This document shows, in pieces, positions 51,951 to 62,512 of a stretch of 64,000 bases of DNA (positions are counted from its first letter, which is position 1; each line of letters begins with the position of its first letter). The stretch comes from Sipunculus nudus. Lineage: Eukaryota > Annelida > Sipuncula > Golfingiida > Sipunculidae. Location of the stretch: positions 29,205,033 to 29,269,032 of the forward strand of contig CM049309.1 of assembly GCA_026874595.1 (NCBI GenBank), written 5' to 3'. Made by a program: the position numbers and the translations under genes. The notes below the pieces were generated by a model. The model ran no database searches. It had not been told where the DNA came from and worked only from the letters and a program-made list of their open reading frames with translations.

Positions 51951-54900
51951 CCCCCCCCCCCCCCCTCCGCCCCCACACCACCACCGGCACTGCTCATCCA
52001 TTATTTTTCAATGCATAGTTAAGTACAAATCTTGTTGATTCATGAGCAATGGAAATGCATGGGTTCTTCTACAGAAGTTCTGCCCCCTTGTGCCCCCCTG
52101 GGACCAAAAAGTGTGTGTGTGTGGGGGGGGGGGGGGGCACGCCCCCCTCGCCCCCCGGTTCCGAAGCCTTTGCCACTGGCTGAACTAATGCCGAAGTAGC
52201 GACATCATGTCACCCAAAACGTCGATTTTAGATGAACTGAAGACGATGGGGTGACAGTCAAGCTATTGGGTTCGCATCAATTCTAGTATGTGCAGATGTG
52301 CACACCATTTCTGACACAACTTTTTCATTTTCATCTACTTCTCGAACTGTCATTTTCCTGAGTTAAGACAAAAAGTGACGTTATTCTGTTGGGGAAAATA
52401 ATAAATTTTACATCCACGGTTGACTTGCATGTATTCGTGCAGCAGTTTTTAAATACGAGGCTGGTTTTACTCGAAAAACTTTCATAATCTCAATCTGTTT
52501 TGTAACATTCATGATGCTGTTTTTTATAATATATTATATTGATATTTTATTTCATTTTGTAAAACAAGATTTTATTAACTCATAAATATTTTACGCTGTT
52601 ACCGTATTTTATGATGGTGGAAATATGAAAAAAAAATAAAGGTTTTGATAATATTTTATTCACGTTACAAATGTGCCCCTATAAAAATTACCCTGATAAT
52701 ATCGTGGAGACATGAACAGAAAATTTGACAGAATCACAAAACGTAAGTAAATGTTTTACAAGGTTGTTTCTAACAAAATATATTATTTTTCATGTATAAA
52801 TTGGAAAACCCTTTTTCTCTTCCATTAACCAAAAAGTTCATCAGGATTATGAATCTCTTAAACTCTTATCTATTATGTAATACTTTTTGAACCAAATTAT
52901 ATTTTACATTTCATGGTCAGGTTGCATATATTAATATATATATAAATATATTTTTAAATCACAATGTGATATTTTCCCCTATATGTTCCTCGGTAAATGG
53001 AACCTGTTTCAATTCATGTTTTGAAATTGTGCCAAAATAGCATAATATACATGCTTTACAATAATTTGTTTGATAATGATTTCATCAGACGTATCCTGCA
53101 AATTTAAAAAGAAAACACAAACATTAACAAAACCTTTACAGAAAGAAATACACAACGCATGTGTAAATAGATATAATGCCGATTGTAACATTTTACAATC
53201 ATATAAAAAACAATAGTTTCTGTTTTTGCAGAACGATTCAATATTTACTCGATATTTTTTATGCTGTGAGGTAAAATATTCATCAAATTAATGTTCTGAA
53301 AATTTGCAAAACCGCAGGGCACAAACATTTATACTTTATATATTTATATTGTAAAATACGTCAACTGAAAAATCAACAACAAATCAATAAAACATTTGAC
53401 AAAACATTTTGCAATGCCAAAAAAAGTTCAGTAAATGTTTAAAATAAATTGTTACAGAGCAAATGTTATAGATATAAAAAAATTCTGTTTAATAATAGAA
53501 CCTGATACCAGCAACTATTAAGTCCGGAGAGAAGGAGGTCCGAAAGCGCACGGTACTACTGTATCGAGAATTCCGACTATAGTCCGGTGATTAACAGGTC
53601 TAAGAAAAAGCATCCTATCTGTTAAGTTTGATTCTGAGGATAAAAATACAAGAATCAAATAAAAATAGTGAGTATACACGGAATATTCAGATGCATGGAT
53701 TTTATAGATAAAAAATAACTATATAGCAAATGTAGAATGGGAATAATTAATATTTGTAATTGAAATATTTATGTTAGCCGTAAATATCTTACTTGATTTA
53801 TCAAAACGGTTTGGTTCCGTTATTGCATGGTGTCATCATTTTTATGTGGAATTTCAAGGAATGAATCTTAGATGAGCAACAGGTTCAATAAAAAGCCTAT
53901 ATCCCGTAGCATCTTTTAGACACCAGGTCACCTCTATACAGACCTTTACTTGAAGCCCGTAATTGTAATTTCTTAACGTTGTAATCGTACAGTAATCCGA
54001 AGTTGAAGGAAGCACATTCTGTTTTGATGCCCTTATCATGCACATATTATAACGTTTGGGAGTAAAATCAGTTGCAAATATACTTTAAAATATTATTAAA
54101 TATCCATTTATTTGAAGTAGAAATGTGATGTTGAAACATCAGGAGTAAAATTTTTACAATATAAATTTCAAGATTGAAAAAGTTTGAAAGAAAGAGTTAA
54201 ATACTTGAAGAAGAATTAATTTTAGTTTTAAAAAAATGTTTGCTTAAATATACAAATCGATCAGATTTTAGTATGGTATATATTATCTGGACTGTTGTAT
54301 CACTTTTCTAAGATATATTTTAACATTTTTTTTAATATCGTAGAACTCTTAACATATTGAAAGACATTTCTATTAAGTTTTGTGTGATACATGTATGTTG
54401 ATTCCAGCGATGACCGACTGGATATATTGAATTTTCATATTTGTTCAACGTATGGAAAATATATTACTGTTTTTATATTGAATGACATCGTAATTTATAA
54501 CTGTATTTTTAATGCCGTATATGGGTTTATTATACCATATTTATTATTCAGTGGTGCATCCATAGGGGGCGCAAGCCCTTTCAGACGTTATATCTCTCAT
54601 TTTATCGAGTTCTTTTCCCATTTTTTCGTAATCTTTTTCAGATTACCTTTTTATTCCCAAGCAATTTCATTATTATATTTATTACTTTCCAGTTCATAAG
54701 TTGGTGATTTACTCCACTGAGAGAGCATCCACAAATATACTAGTATATTGATAGAGGAAGTCTTTCAGTTGTCACACTTCCCTCGGTCATAACACCGAGG
54801 AATCCCCATCCGCCCCGCCCAATCGCATTACCGTGTGAGTCAGGCACGGTCTATCCACAGAGCACAGCTCGGGCTGGGGTCGACGGTGAAAATTCTCACG

Positions 54901-55224
54901 GCTCCTCGGCTGATACAGACTCGCGCACTCTGCTGTCCGAGCCTGTGCGCTCACAGATCACAAAAGTCGGTAAAATGCAAAGATTGTCATAAGACTTAAA
55001 CATCAATATAATTTATACGGAGTTGTTTTTTTTCTAGACCACGGTTTACCTGCGTCCGTTCTGATTTAACTCTCCAAATTTGGCAGACGTATCGGTGGTG
55101 TGCTCTTCTAGGACAAGTTTGTTTTATTTTGCAGGGTTATGCCCTATTAAGCTGAATAATTAATTATTTCAATATTTCCCCATTTGGTGTCCCTATTTCT
55201 TTTGTGCTTCAAGGTCCTCCACGC
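51951..55224. other. Unassigned AT-rich DNA with poly-C/G runs
   Basis: C15 at 51951-51965 and a GT plus G15 tract at 52111-52137 open the stretch. From 52.2 to 54.7 kb it is AT-rich without any domain. At 54781-54800 a stem-loop CCTCGGT-CATAAC-ACCGAGG begins a short GC-richer patch (54780-54970) that might be a regulatory region, without further support. Confidence 0.4.
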
Positions 55225-56150
55225 CTGTGACGCTTTTTCAGGAGGCGCCTCGGAGATTTTCACTGCCCTGTTAAGACCGTGGCCAGCGCGCATGTCCTGC
55301 CCAAAAGGCATTTCCGTGCAATACGCGGTCACGCGGGCCCACTATAATCCCCATTGATCCTCCATATTCATTGTAACGCCTCTAAAGGAATTTTCTCTCT
55401 CAAAGGAAGTAAAGGTTTTCAATGAAAAGACCGCATGACTCCGCTTTCAATGCGAGGGCTCTTCAGTTTGGTCAACACTTTGAACTGAGTCCAATGATGT
55501 GACCACCGTTTGACAAATTCTTTCAGGGGTTACAGGTATGTTGATTTTTATACATTCAAAAATATCTTTTCATGTTAACCATGGTTTTCAAATGTTTGGC
55601 AAGTCATGTCTTTTATGAAGTTTTTTTTTCAAAAAGAGCCCCACAAGTTAATTATCATTCGGATTGGGGGGGGGGGGAGGGTTCACCTTGCGAGTGGCAG
55701 AACAAATAAATACGAATGGGTGGCTTCCACAAGGGGAAAAAAGTAATGGTCCATTGTCATAATGGTTTATAAGAAAATATATGGTGTGGTGATTTGTATT
55801 ACCTTCAAAATGAAATATTGATATGTCTTTACCCTAACCCTCTACAAATGTTCAGCAAAACATTTTTCGCCTGTCACGCTTTTTTCAGGAGGCGACCTGT
55901 AACCCCCACTGGACCCAACTACCATTATATCGAATGTTAAGGAATTTTACTCTGTCAAAAGGAAGTAAATATTTAAATTCAAGCACGGAACACATGTCCA
56001 CATGAAACATTAAATAGGGAGCACTTTTCCGTTGAGTAGACACAAAGAGCTGAGGCCCTTTACACGATCACCGTTTTATAGGTTTACAGGTATGTTGATT
56101 TTTATACATTCAGAAGTATCTTTTCATGATAACCACGGTTTCAATAGTTC
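55225..56150 (+). repeat. Pair of diverged direct repeats of about 270-380 bp
   Basis: Copies at about 55225-55600 and 55868-56150 share CGCCTGT(G/C)ACGC..TTTTTTCAGGAGGCG, GGAATTTT(C/A)CTCT(C/G)TCAAA and AAGGAAGTAAA. They also share a highly conserved end, TTACAGGTATGTTGATTTTT plus ATACATTCA and ATCTTTTCATG. The CAG|GTATGT string would be a good splice donor. A G12 tract (55666-55677) lies between them. Origin unknown. Confidence 0.65.
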
Positions 56151-56860
56151 GACCGATTTATGGGTTGTTTGAAAAAAGTGGGTTAGGAAGCCTGGGGGGG
56201 GGGGGGGGGGGATTGCGCACACTTCTAAGGGTCCTCAATCTTTTGGGGACTTTGAAACCCCCGCCAGAATCTACTAGTCAGTCGTTCGTTCTTACGTGCA
56301 CGTTTAATGTAAAACATCGTCATGGTTCAGAAACACGGGCTCACCAGACGAGTTGCAGAACTACCGCATACGAATTGTATACTCGAAGACAAAGGAATAG
56401 GCCCTTATAATCGTATCCGCCAAAACGAAGTTTTACGGATACTATTTTTTTGACCGGGTTCCGCCGCCGCCGCCGCGTTCGTTTCCGGAGAACTCCTCTG
56501 AGACTACTGGACGGATTTTTCCGAAACTTACACAAATTATCGGGTCACATGTGAACTGGTGCCTAACCAAGTGACCTTTCCTCTCTGCCCAGCGTCCGTT
56601 TGTGCGTCTGTTTCCACACATAAACCCATATATCTCGGGAACCGTTTGACCGATCAGGAAAAAAGTTTACACAAATGTAGCCCCGGGATAGCTTTATAAC
56701 ATACACAAAAAAGTGGCGCCACCTGCAACCATATTTGCACAGTGTCCATCTGTTTGTCTGCCTTGGGTTAAAATAACTCATATCTCTGCAGTGGTTTGAC
56801 TAATTCACCTAAAATTCGGCCCCAGCCAGAAATTCCGCCCTAGCCCTACGTTACAGCGCA
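56151..56860. other. Unassigned DNA with poly-G and degenerate short repeats
   Basis: G18 at 56194-56211 and a (CCG)n stretch at 56460-56475. Two diverged phrases of the type CCGAAACTTACACAAAT and AAAAAAGTTTACACAAATGT are about 140 bp apart, suggesting old tandem repeats. No gene recognised. Confidence 0.4.
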
Positions 56861-56863
56861 ATT

Positions 56864-57080
56864 GTACCGTTTCTTTGCTCTACCGCTTCCCAAGCCGGTA
56901 TTACAATTTCCCGGAGGTACAATCCGAATAGGAACCCTGACTAGAATATTATAATGAGCCGTCAGAAAATTAGGGAGCAGGATTATGTTATGACCTACTG
57001 ATGGAAAGAAACAGCCGAAGACGATAAACAATAACAAAGAGTTTAATCTACGACTCGCAGTAGACTGTTGACCACTCGCA
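56864..57080. repeat. Dispersed repeat, copy 1 (truncated)
   Basis: Begins GTACCGTTTCTTTGCTCTA and matches copy 2 (58272-58641) for about 200 bp, including TTACAATTTCCCGGAGGTAC and AATATTATAATGAGCCGTCA. Then it ends near GTTGACCACTC. It directly precedes the Gypsy pol relic. Not a known family to me. Confidence 0.7.
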
Positions 57081-57104
57081 TACAAAAACTACCAACAGCC
57101 ATAT

Positions 57105-57670
57105 AAGTTGATGCTTCAACGAAAGGTCTCGGTGCAGTATTACTCCAGAATGATGAGCAAGTGATGTTCGCTAGCAAAGCACTAATAAAAGCCAAAAAGA
57201 ACTACTCAAATATTGAGCGATAACCCTTAGCTGTTGTTTTCGGAATCGCATGTTCTCACACATTCATAGAATCAGACTACAAAATATTGGTCAAATCACA
57301 GCATAAGTCAATGGGAGACACCCCATCTAGATTACAGCGGCTCATGACTCGTATACAACTGTATGACTCTGAGATAGTATACAAACCTTGAAAACAAATG
57401 ATCATTGCCGACATGTTATCTCGTCTCAACGCAACACCAGGTCCTGAAATTGATCTTGATCAGACAATACATACAGTGCAGCTATCCACGGCCAAAAGAG
57501 AGACTCTACAACATCAAACAAACAAAGACCCTGAACTTCATGCATTGAAAGAAATTGTTATGGATGATTGGCCAGATAATCAACAGCAAGTACCCAAAGT
57601 CATAAGACTTTACTGTAGTTGTAAAGACACCATAATCATTGAAGATTGTGTACTCTTTAAAGGGTGACCT
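57105..57670 (+). pseudogene. Gypsy RNase H and linker relic
   Basis: Residues GLGAVLLQNDEQVMFASKAL (57130-57190), then SHTFIESDYKILVKSQHKSM (57260) and RLMTRIQLYDSEIVYKP (57340) mark RNase H. Then IIADMLSRL (57400), the usual end of the domain, and a linker open to 57667. In-frame stops lie near 57220 and 57389. The start of RNase H, with its first Asp, is lost beside the copy 1 repeat. Confidence 0.75.
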
Positions 57671-58940
57671 AACATCGAGCCAAAACTACTGTTTATTGGC
57701 CAGGTATCACCAAAGATGTTGATAGAAAAGTGAGAAACTGTGAAACTTGTCAGAGCCATTAAAAATGGCAAACAAATCAACCACTACTACAGCACGAGAT
57801 CCCTAGTAAACCCTGGACAAATTGGGCACAGATTTATTCTTCTATCAAGGAGAAGATTGTCTAATCATAGTGGATTACTATAGCAAATATCCATTTATCA
57901 GGAAAATCAGAAAGCCTTGCACAAGCAAAGCAGTCATCGACGCTACTAAACAAATATTCGGCGAGCAAGGTAGCCATTTCAGCAGCCACGATTACACTGA
58001 TTTTGCAAACAGATGGCAATTGAATCTTATAACATCAAGCCGCACTATCCCCGAAGCAATAGGATGGTTGAAATAACAATCCAAACTGTAAAACACACAA
58101 TGACAAAAGCAAATGAATCCGGCACAGATCAGGAACTATCACTACTGAACCTGAGATCAACATCAATTGACAATGTTATACCATCTCCAGGTGAGCTGTT
58201 GTATAACAGAAAACTGAGAACAAACATACCAGTTAAGTTAACATACCACAGCAAGAAGATATCCACAGACTGTACCGTTTCTTTGCTCTATCAATTCCCA
58301 AGCTGGTATTACAATTTCCCGGAGGTACAATCCGAATAGGAACCCTGGCTGGAATATTATAATGAGCCGTCACAAAATTAGGGGGAAAGATTATGTAATG
58401 ACCAACCGATGATAAAAAAACAGCCGAAGACAATAAACAATAACAAAGGGTTAAATATACTTTGTTGACCACTCACTGGCTGCTGCACAGCAGTCAATAA
58501 AGCATATACCCAACGTATTTCTTTCCAAACTCGGCACAACGTCCAACGCTCGTCAAAATCGCCTTTGAGTCCCCAGCCTAGCTTCCAAATCAACGTCGTG
58601 CTGAAATCTTCCGCTGGACGGGCACCTGCTCCCAGCAAAGTAGACTACTCGCAAACAAACTCCTACCTACCCCAAACTCGCTACAGACACTAAGTGAAGG
58701 ACAACAAATGCAGTTCTACCTAACCAACATGGTGTACCTGATTACCTGATTTAGTCGTGGGACAGAGTCACAGTACAATAACAAAGCACAACCAAATGGG
58801 TACAAGATACAATCCAACAAAGTCTGACGAACCAGGATCATATCTTGTAAACATGCCAAATGGAAAAAAACACTGCGCAGAAACAGATCTCACATACGCG
58901 AACTAGATATACCAAAAACAAACTGTGAGATTAAAAAAAA
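57668..58940 (+). pseudogene. Gypsy integrase relic, split by an insertion
   Basis: Broken frames contain GTDLFFYQGEDCLIIVDYYSKYPFI (57823-57897; first catalytic Asp), TDFANRWQLN (58000), ITIQTVKHTMTKA (58075) and PGELLYNRKLRTNIPVKL (58190). After the insert come LSEGQQMQFYL (58693) and PNGKKHC..NRSHIREL (58856-58905), the end of a Gypsy integrase. The zinc domain before the core is almost unreadable. Confidence 0.75.
58272..58641. mobile_element. Dispersed repeat, copy 2, inserted in integrase
   Basis: A 370-bp insertion beginning GTACCGTTTC and ending CAGCAAAGT, with AGACT on both sides (58267-58271 and 58642-58646) as a candidate 5-bp target duplication. Integrase-like residues resume just beyond it. 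Copy 1 at 56864 lacks the second half. No terminal inverted repeat, tail or coding domain was recognised. Confidence 0.55.
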
Positions 58941-59025
58941 AACTACAAACATAGATCAAACTAAAGTACCAAAACAACATCAATAAATAGTACGCAAGTC
59001 GATTTTAATGAGAGCAGAATCACAA

Positions 59026-60100
59026 ACTAATAGCCCGTGGGCTGGAGGGACACACCTTGACCCCCCCCCCCCCCCCCAGTCAGCTAAAACTATTTTTTCT
59101 TATTGCTTATTGCTTATTGAGTTTTTCCCCATGCCAAATTTTTCTATAAACTAACGACTCATTATTCCTCTGCATGGAGGAATTCGATCAAATCGTCAAT
59201 TTATGGCCTAATGTGGGTTTATATTATACTTGGAATGTTTTGGCTCAAATATGTTCAAGCATTACTTAAAATAAAAGAACCAGAACAAAAGACATTGGTA
59301 CAATATTAAGGATTTTGTGAGAAACTCCATATTAGGGGTGGGGTAAATATTAAAATGACCACAACTCCAAATTAAGTACCCATCAAATTGATGCATTCAC
59401 CATGTCCGTTCAGATAATGTATAAAATATGAAAATAAGGTCAGTATTAAGGTCAACAGGGGTAAAAAGGTCATGAGATTTCCCCCCTGCCAAAAATCGAA
59501 ATACTGACGACTCATTATCCCTCTGCATGGAGGAATTAGATCCAGTGATCAATTTATGGCCTGATGCGTTTTTTATCACATGTTTAAGAAAAAATAAATA
59601 AAAGTACCTGAACAAAAGACGTTGGTGCAATATTGAGGATTTTACGACACACGGCATATTAGGGGTAGGAGAAATTAAAATGTCCATAAATCCATCATTG
59701 TTTAACCTAGAACAATAAAATACCCATCATATTGTTGCATGGACCATGCCGGTTAAGATTATATATATAATATGCAAATATGGAGGCTAGTCATGAGGTC
59801 ATGAATTTTAGCCTCGGCCAAAACACAGAAAACCAGCGACTCATAATTAATCTGTGTGATGGAAATAGATCAAATCAAATTATGGCCTGGAATAGGTCCT
59901 GGATCACATATGAATAAGGACAACTCAAAATAAATTAACCTAAACAAACGACATTGAAGTGGTGCATCGTTAAATAATTTTTCGAGAAACACCTTGTTAG
60001 TTGTCGGGTTAATTAAAATATTTGTAACTCCAAAAGTCTATGACATAAATTAATAATTTACAAATCAACCGATATCTTTTCTCTAAGGTCCATTTATAAC
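59026..60100 (+). repeat. Family E candidate: 5' palindrome and three diverged tandem units
   Basis: ACTAAT (59026), then AGCCC-GT-GGGCT (59032-59043), resembles the 5' end arrangement of families A-D. A C17 run (59061-59077) follows. Three diverged units with AACGACTCATTATTCCTCTG-like, CATGGAGGAATT and CAATTTATGGCCT landmarks begin near 59150, 59505 and 59830. No 3' hairpin was found, so the element assignment is tentative. Confidence 0.4.
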
Positions 60101-60507
60101 AGGTAATTGCTTACAACAAAATTGTTTTAGTAATCTAGTGTAGAATCAGGAGGCCTATGACTGATATTTTCCGTTTATCGTTAAAAAATATTTACAAAAA
60201 TGGCGGCCAATTTGACGCCTACCTGCCGGTAAAGTAATTTCCTTTCATTATATTTTTTCTCGTCATATAAACACAAGAAAAGAATTTTATAGATGCTACT
60301 ATACTTGACCATTGATTGTTCCAGTATGAATAAGGTTACTCTGGATCATTTACTGTAAGCTTATTGTTGTTGAAGTACCGGAATTAGTATTATGGCTAAT
60401 TCATGGATAAACTACCCTATTGCCTTACATGCTTAACTGAAGGGGATTGCATTTTCAGTAAGATGGAGATCTAGTTGGCGCGTCATGGCCCACAACATAA
60501 CTTAATC
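60101..60507. other. Unassigned spacer
   Basis: AT-rich, with an AAATGGCGGCCAATTTGACG string near 60198 and nothing else recognised. Confidence 0.35.
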
Positions 60508-62512
60508 AAACTAGACGACCATAGGTCGAACGCTTGCCGGAAATCGGAAGTGAAACACAGACGGACAGACAGAACATATTGTCGGTTTTCTATTAATGGA
60601 ATGACTCTCAGGGACATTGCTGAGAATATGTGGCCCGTAGAATGTCATATGAGACAAAAGAACAGGCAAGCAGACAAAGCTGACAACAAAAGACGAACAG
60701 ACAGACATGCTGACTTTGTGAGACAAGATTGACACCAGATGACATAACCTGGTGATTGAGAAGATTCAAAGGAAGAAAATGAGTTATAATTTATGTAATT
60801 TAGATTTATGGTTTTGGAGGTATGGCGAATTAATGATATACTTGGGAGGCTCGACTGTAGCGCCCTCTAGCAGACATATTCCGAAGACGACAAATGCGTT
60901 TCGTATTATTAGTGTATGACATGAGATGTCCCAGTTTCAAAAGGATTCCGTCAAAGCTGTGGCTTGTAGAATGCTATATGTAAGGCGTAAGAACCAGCAA
61001 GCAGGCGACTTTGAGGATAACGGACAAACAGATGGACACACTGACAAAGTGACAGAAGATTCAAACCATATGCCTTAATCAGGTTATGGAGAAGACTCAA
61101 AGGAAGAAAATAAGCTATAGCTTATGTAACTGAGGCTTTGGGTGTAGAGATATGGCCAATACAATGGTATGTGTGTGAGGGTCGTGTGCAGCGCCCACTA
61201 GTGGCCATATCAGGAAAATGAAAAATTTATTTTTAGAAATTAGTGTAAGACATAAGATGTAATAGTTTCAAAAGGATTCCGTCAAAACTGTGGCCTATAG
61301 AATGCTTTAATTGAGACGCAAGAACCAACAAGCAGGCGAATTTAAGGACAACTGACAAACAGACGAAAACACTGACAAAGTAATTCAAGATTGAGTCCAG
61401 ATGACTACTCCAGGTTATGGAGAAGACCCAGAGGAAGAAAATAAGCTATAGTTTATGTAATTGAGGCTTATAATTTTGGAGATATGGCCAAAATATGATA
61501 TGTTCAGGAGGTTCACATCCAGCGCCCCCTTGCGGCCATATCCGGAAAATGAAAAAACAATTTCGAGATACTAGTGTAGGACTTATAATATGTCAGTTTC
61601 AAAAAGATTCCTGCAATAATGTGACCTTTGGCGCAAGATGAATGAAATCTCGAAATATCTCTATTCACGAGATATTTTACGAGATACTGCAAGACTTGTA
61701 ATAAAATCTTGTAGTACTAGTTGAATGCTACTTGATGCAAAAAACTAGATCACTCTAGCTTTAAAACTGACAAAGTTAGAAAAATAAGACCCCTTATTTT
61801 CGAACATCATGATTTTCCCCCAAAATTTGTAACCATGGTTACGGCAAATTTGAGTCAGCTACACACCAGATGACAGGCCTTGGAATGACGATTAAAATGA
61901 GCTATCGTTGAAGTAGATACGACTAATAGTCACAAAGATATGAAAAAAAACCGTTTTGAGAAGTTTTGATGACCTTGACCTTGACCTTTGTCCTATTTTG
62001 ACCAAAAACAATAGGGCACCTAGAAATTTAATTCTGCATCATCTCTGAAAGTTTCAAGGTGATTGCTGCAAAATTGTGGCCTGTACTCTACTAAATGTCA
62101 GACAGAACATCAAGGCCGTTGTCAAAATTGACAACAACAGAGGAACAGACAGACATACTGACAAGGTGACACAAAGTCAACAAAAGTTGATCATACCATG
62201 ATATGGGGAAAGGAAAGACGAACAAAATGATCTTAGAATGAGGTTGATACGACCATTTTTGACCAAGTTATGAGGAAAATAAAATTTCGAGGTTTTTCGA
62301 TGACCTTGACCTTAACTGTTGACCTATATTAACCAAAAACAATAGGGCACCTAGAAATTTTGTTTTCCATTATCCCTGTAAGTTTCAAGGTGATTATGGC
62401 AAAATTGTGTCCAGGAGAGTGATGACAAACAAACAGACAGACAGACAAACAGACAAACAGACATACGCAACTGACTAATATGCTTGCCGAAATCTTTGAT
62501 TCCGGCAAGCAA
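60508..62512 (+). mobile_element. Family A copy 3
   Basis: Starts ACTAGA (60510), palindrome CGACCATAGGTCG (60516-60528) and subterminal GCTTGCCGGAAATC (60532). It ends with a GACAGACAGACAAACAGAC stretch and the single hairpin GCTTGCCGAAATC-TTT-GATTCCGGCAAGC (62482-62510). It follows copy 2 (12293-14453) in the same orientation at about 97% identity over the first part, has one core unit fewer, and carries about 200 bp (62090-62300) not seen in copy 2. No coding capacity. Confidence 0.75.

Larger units (their letters stand above)
57105..58940 (+). mobile_element. Gypsy pol relic, plus strand
   Basis: RNase H, linker and integrase of a Ty3/Gypsy element in normal order, with many stops. LTRs, gag and reverse transcriptase were not found. 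The integrase C-terminal part is split by a 370-bp repeat (58272-58641). A distinct element from the pol relic at 47800-49835, though of similar clade style. Confidence 0.75.

Noticed and set aside
54780-54970. GC-richer patch as a CpG-island promoter.
   Set aside because: It is short, with no neighbouring coding sequence, no core promoter elements that I could defend and only one small stem-loop.
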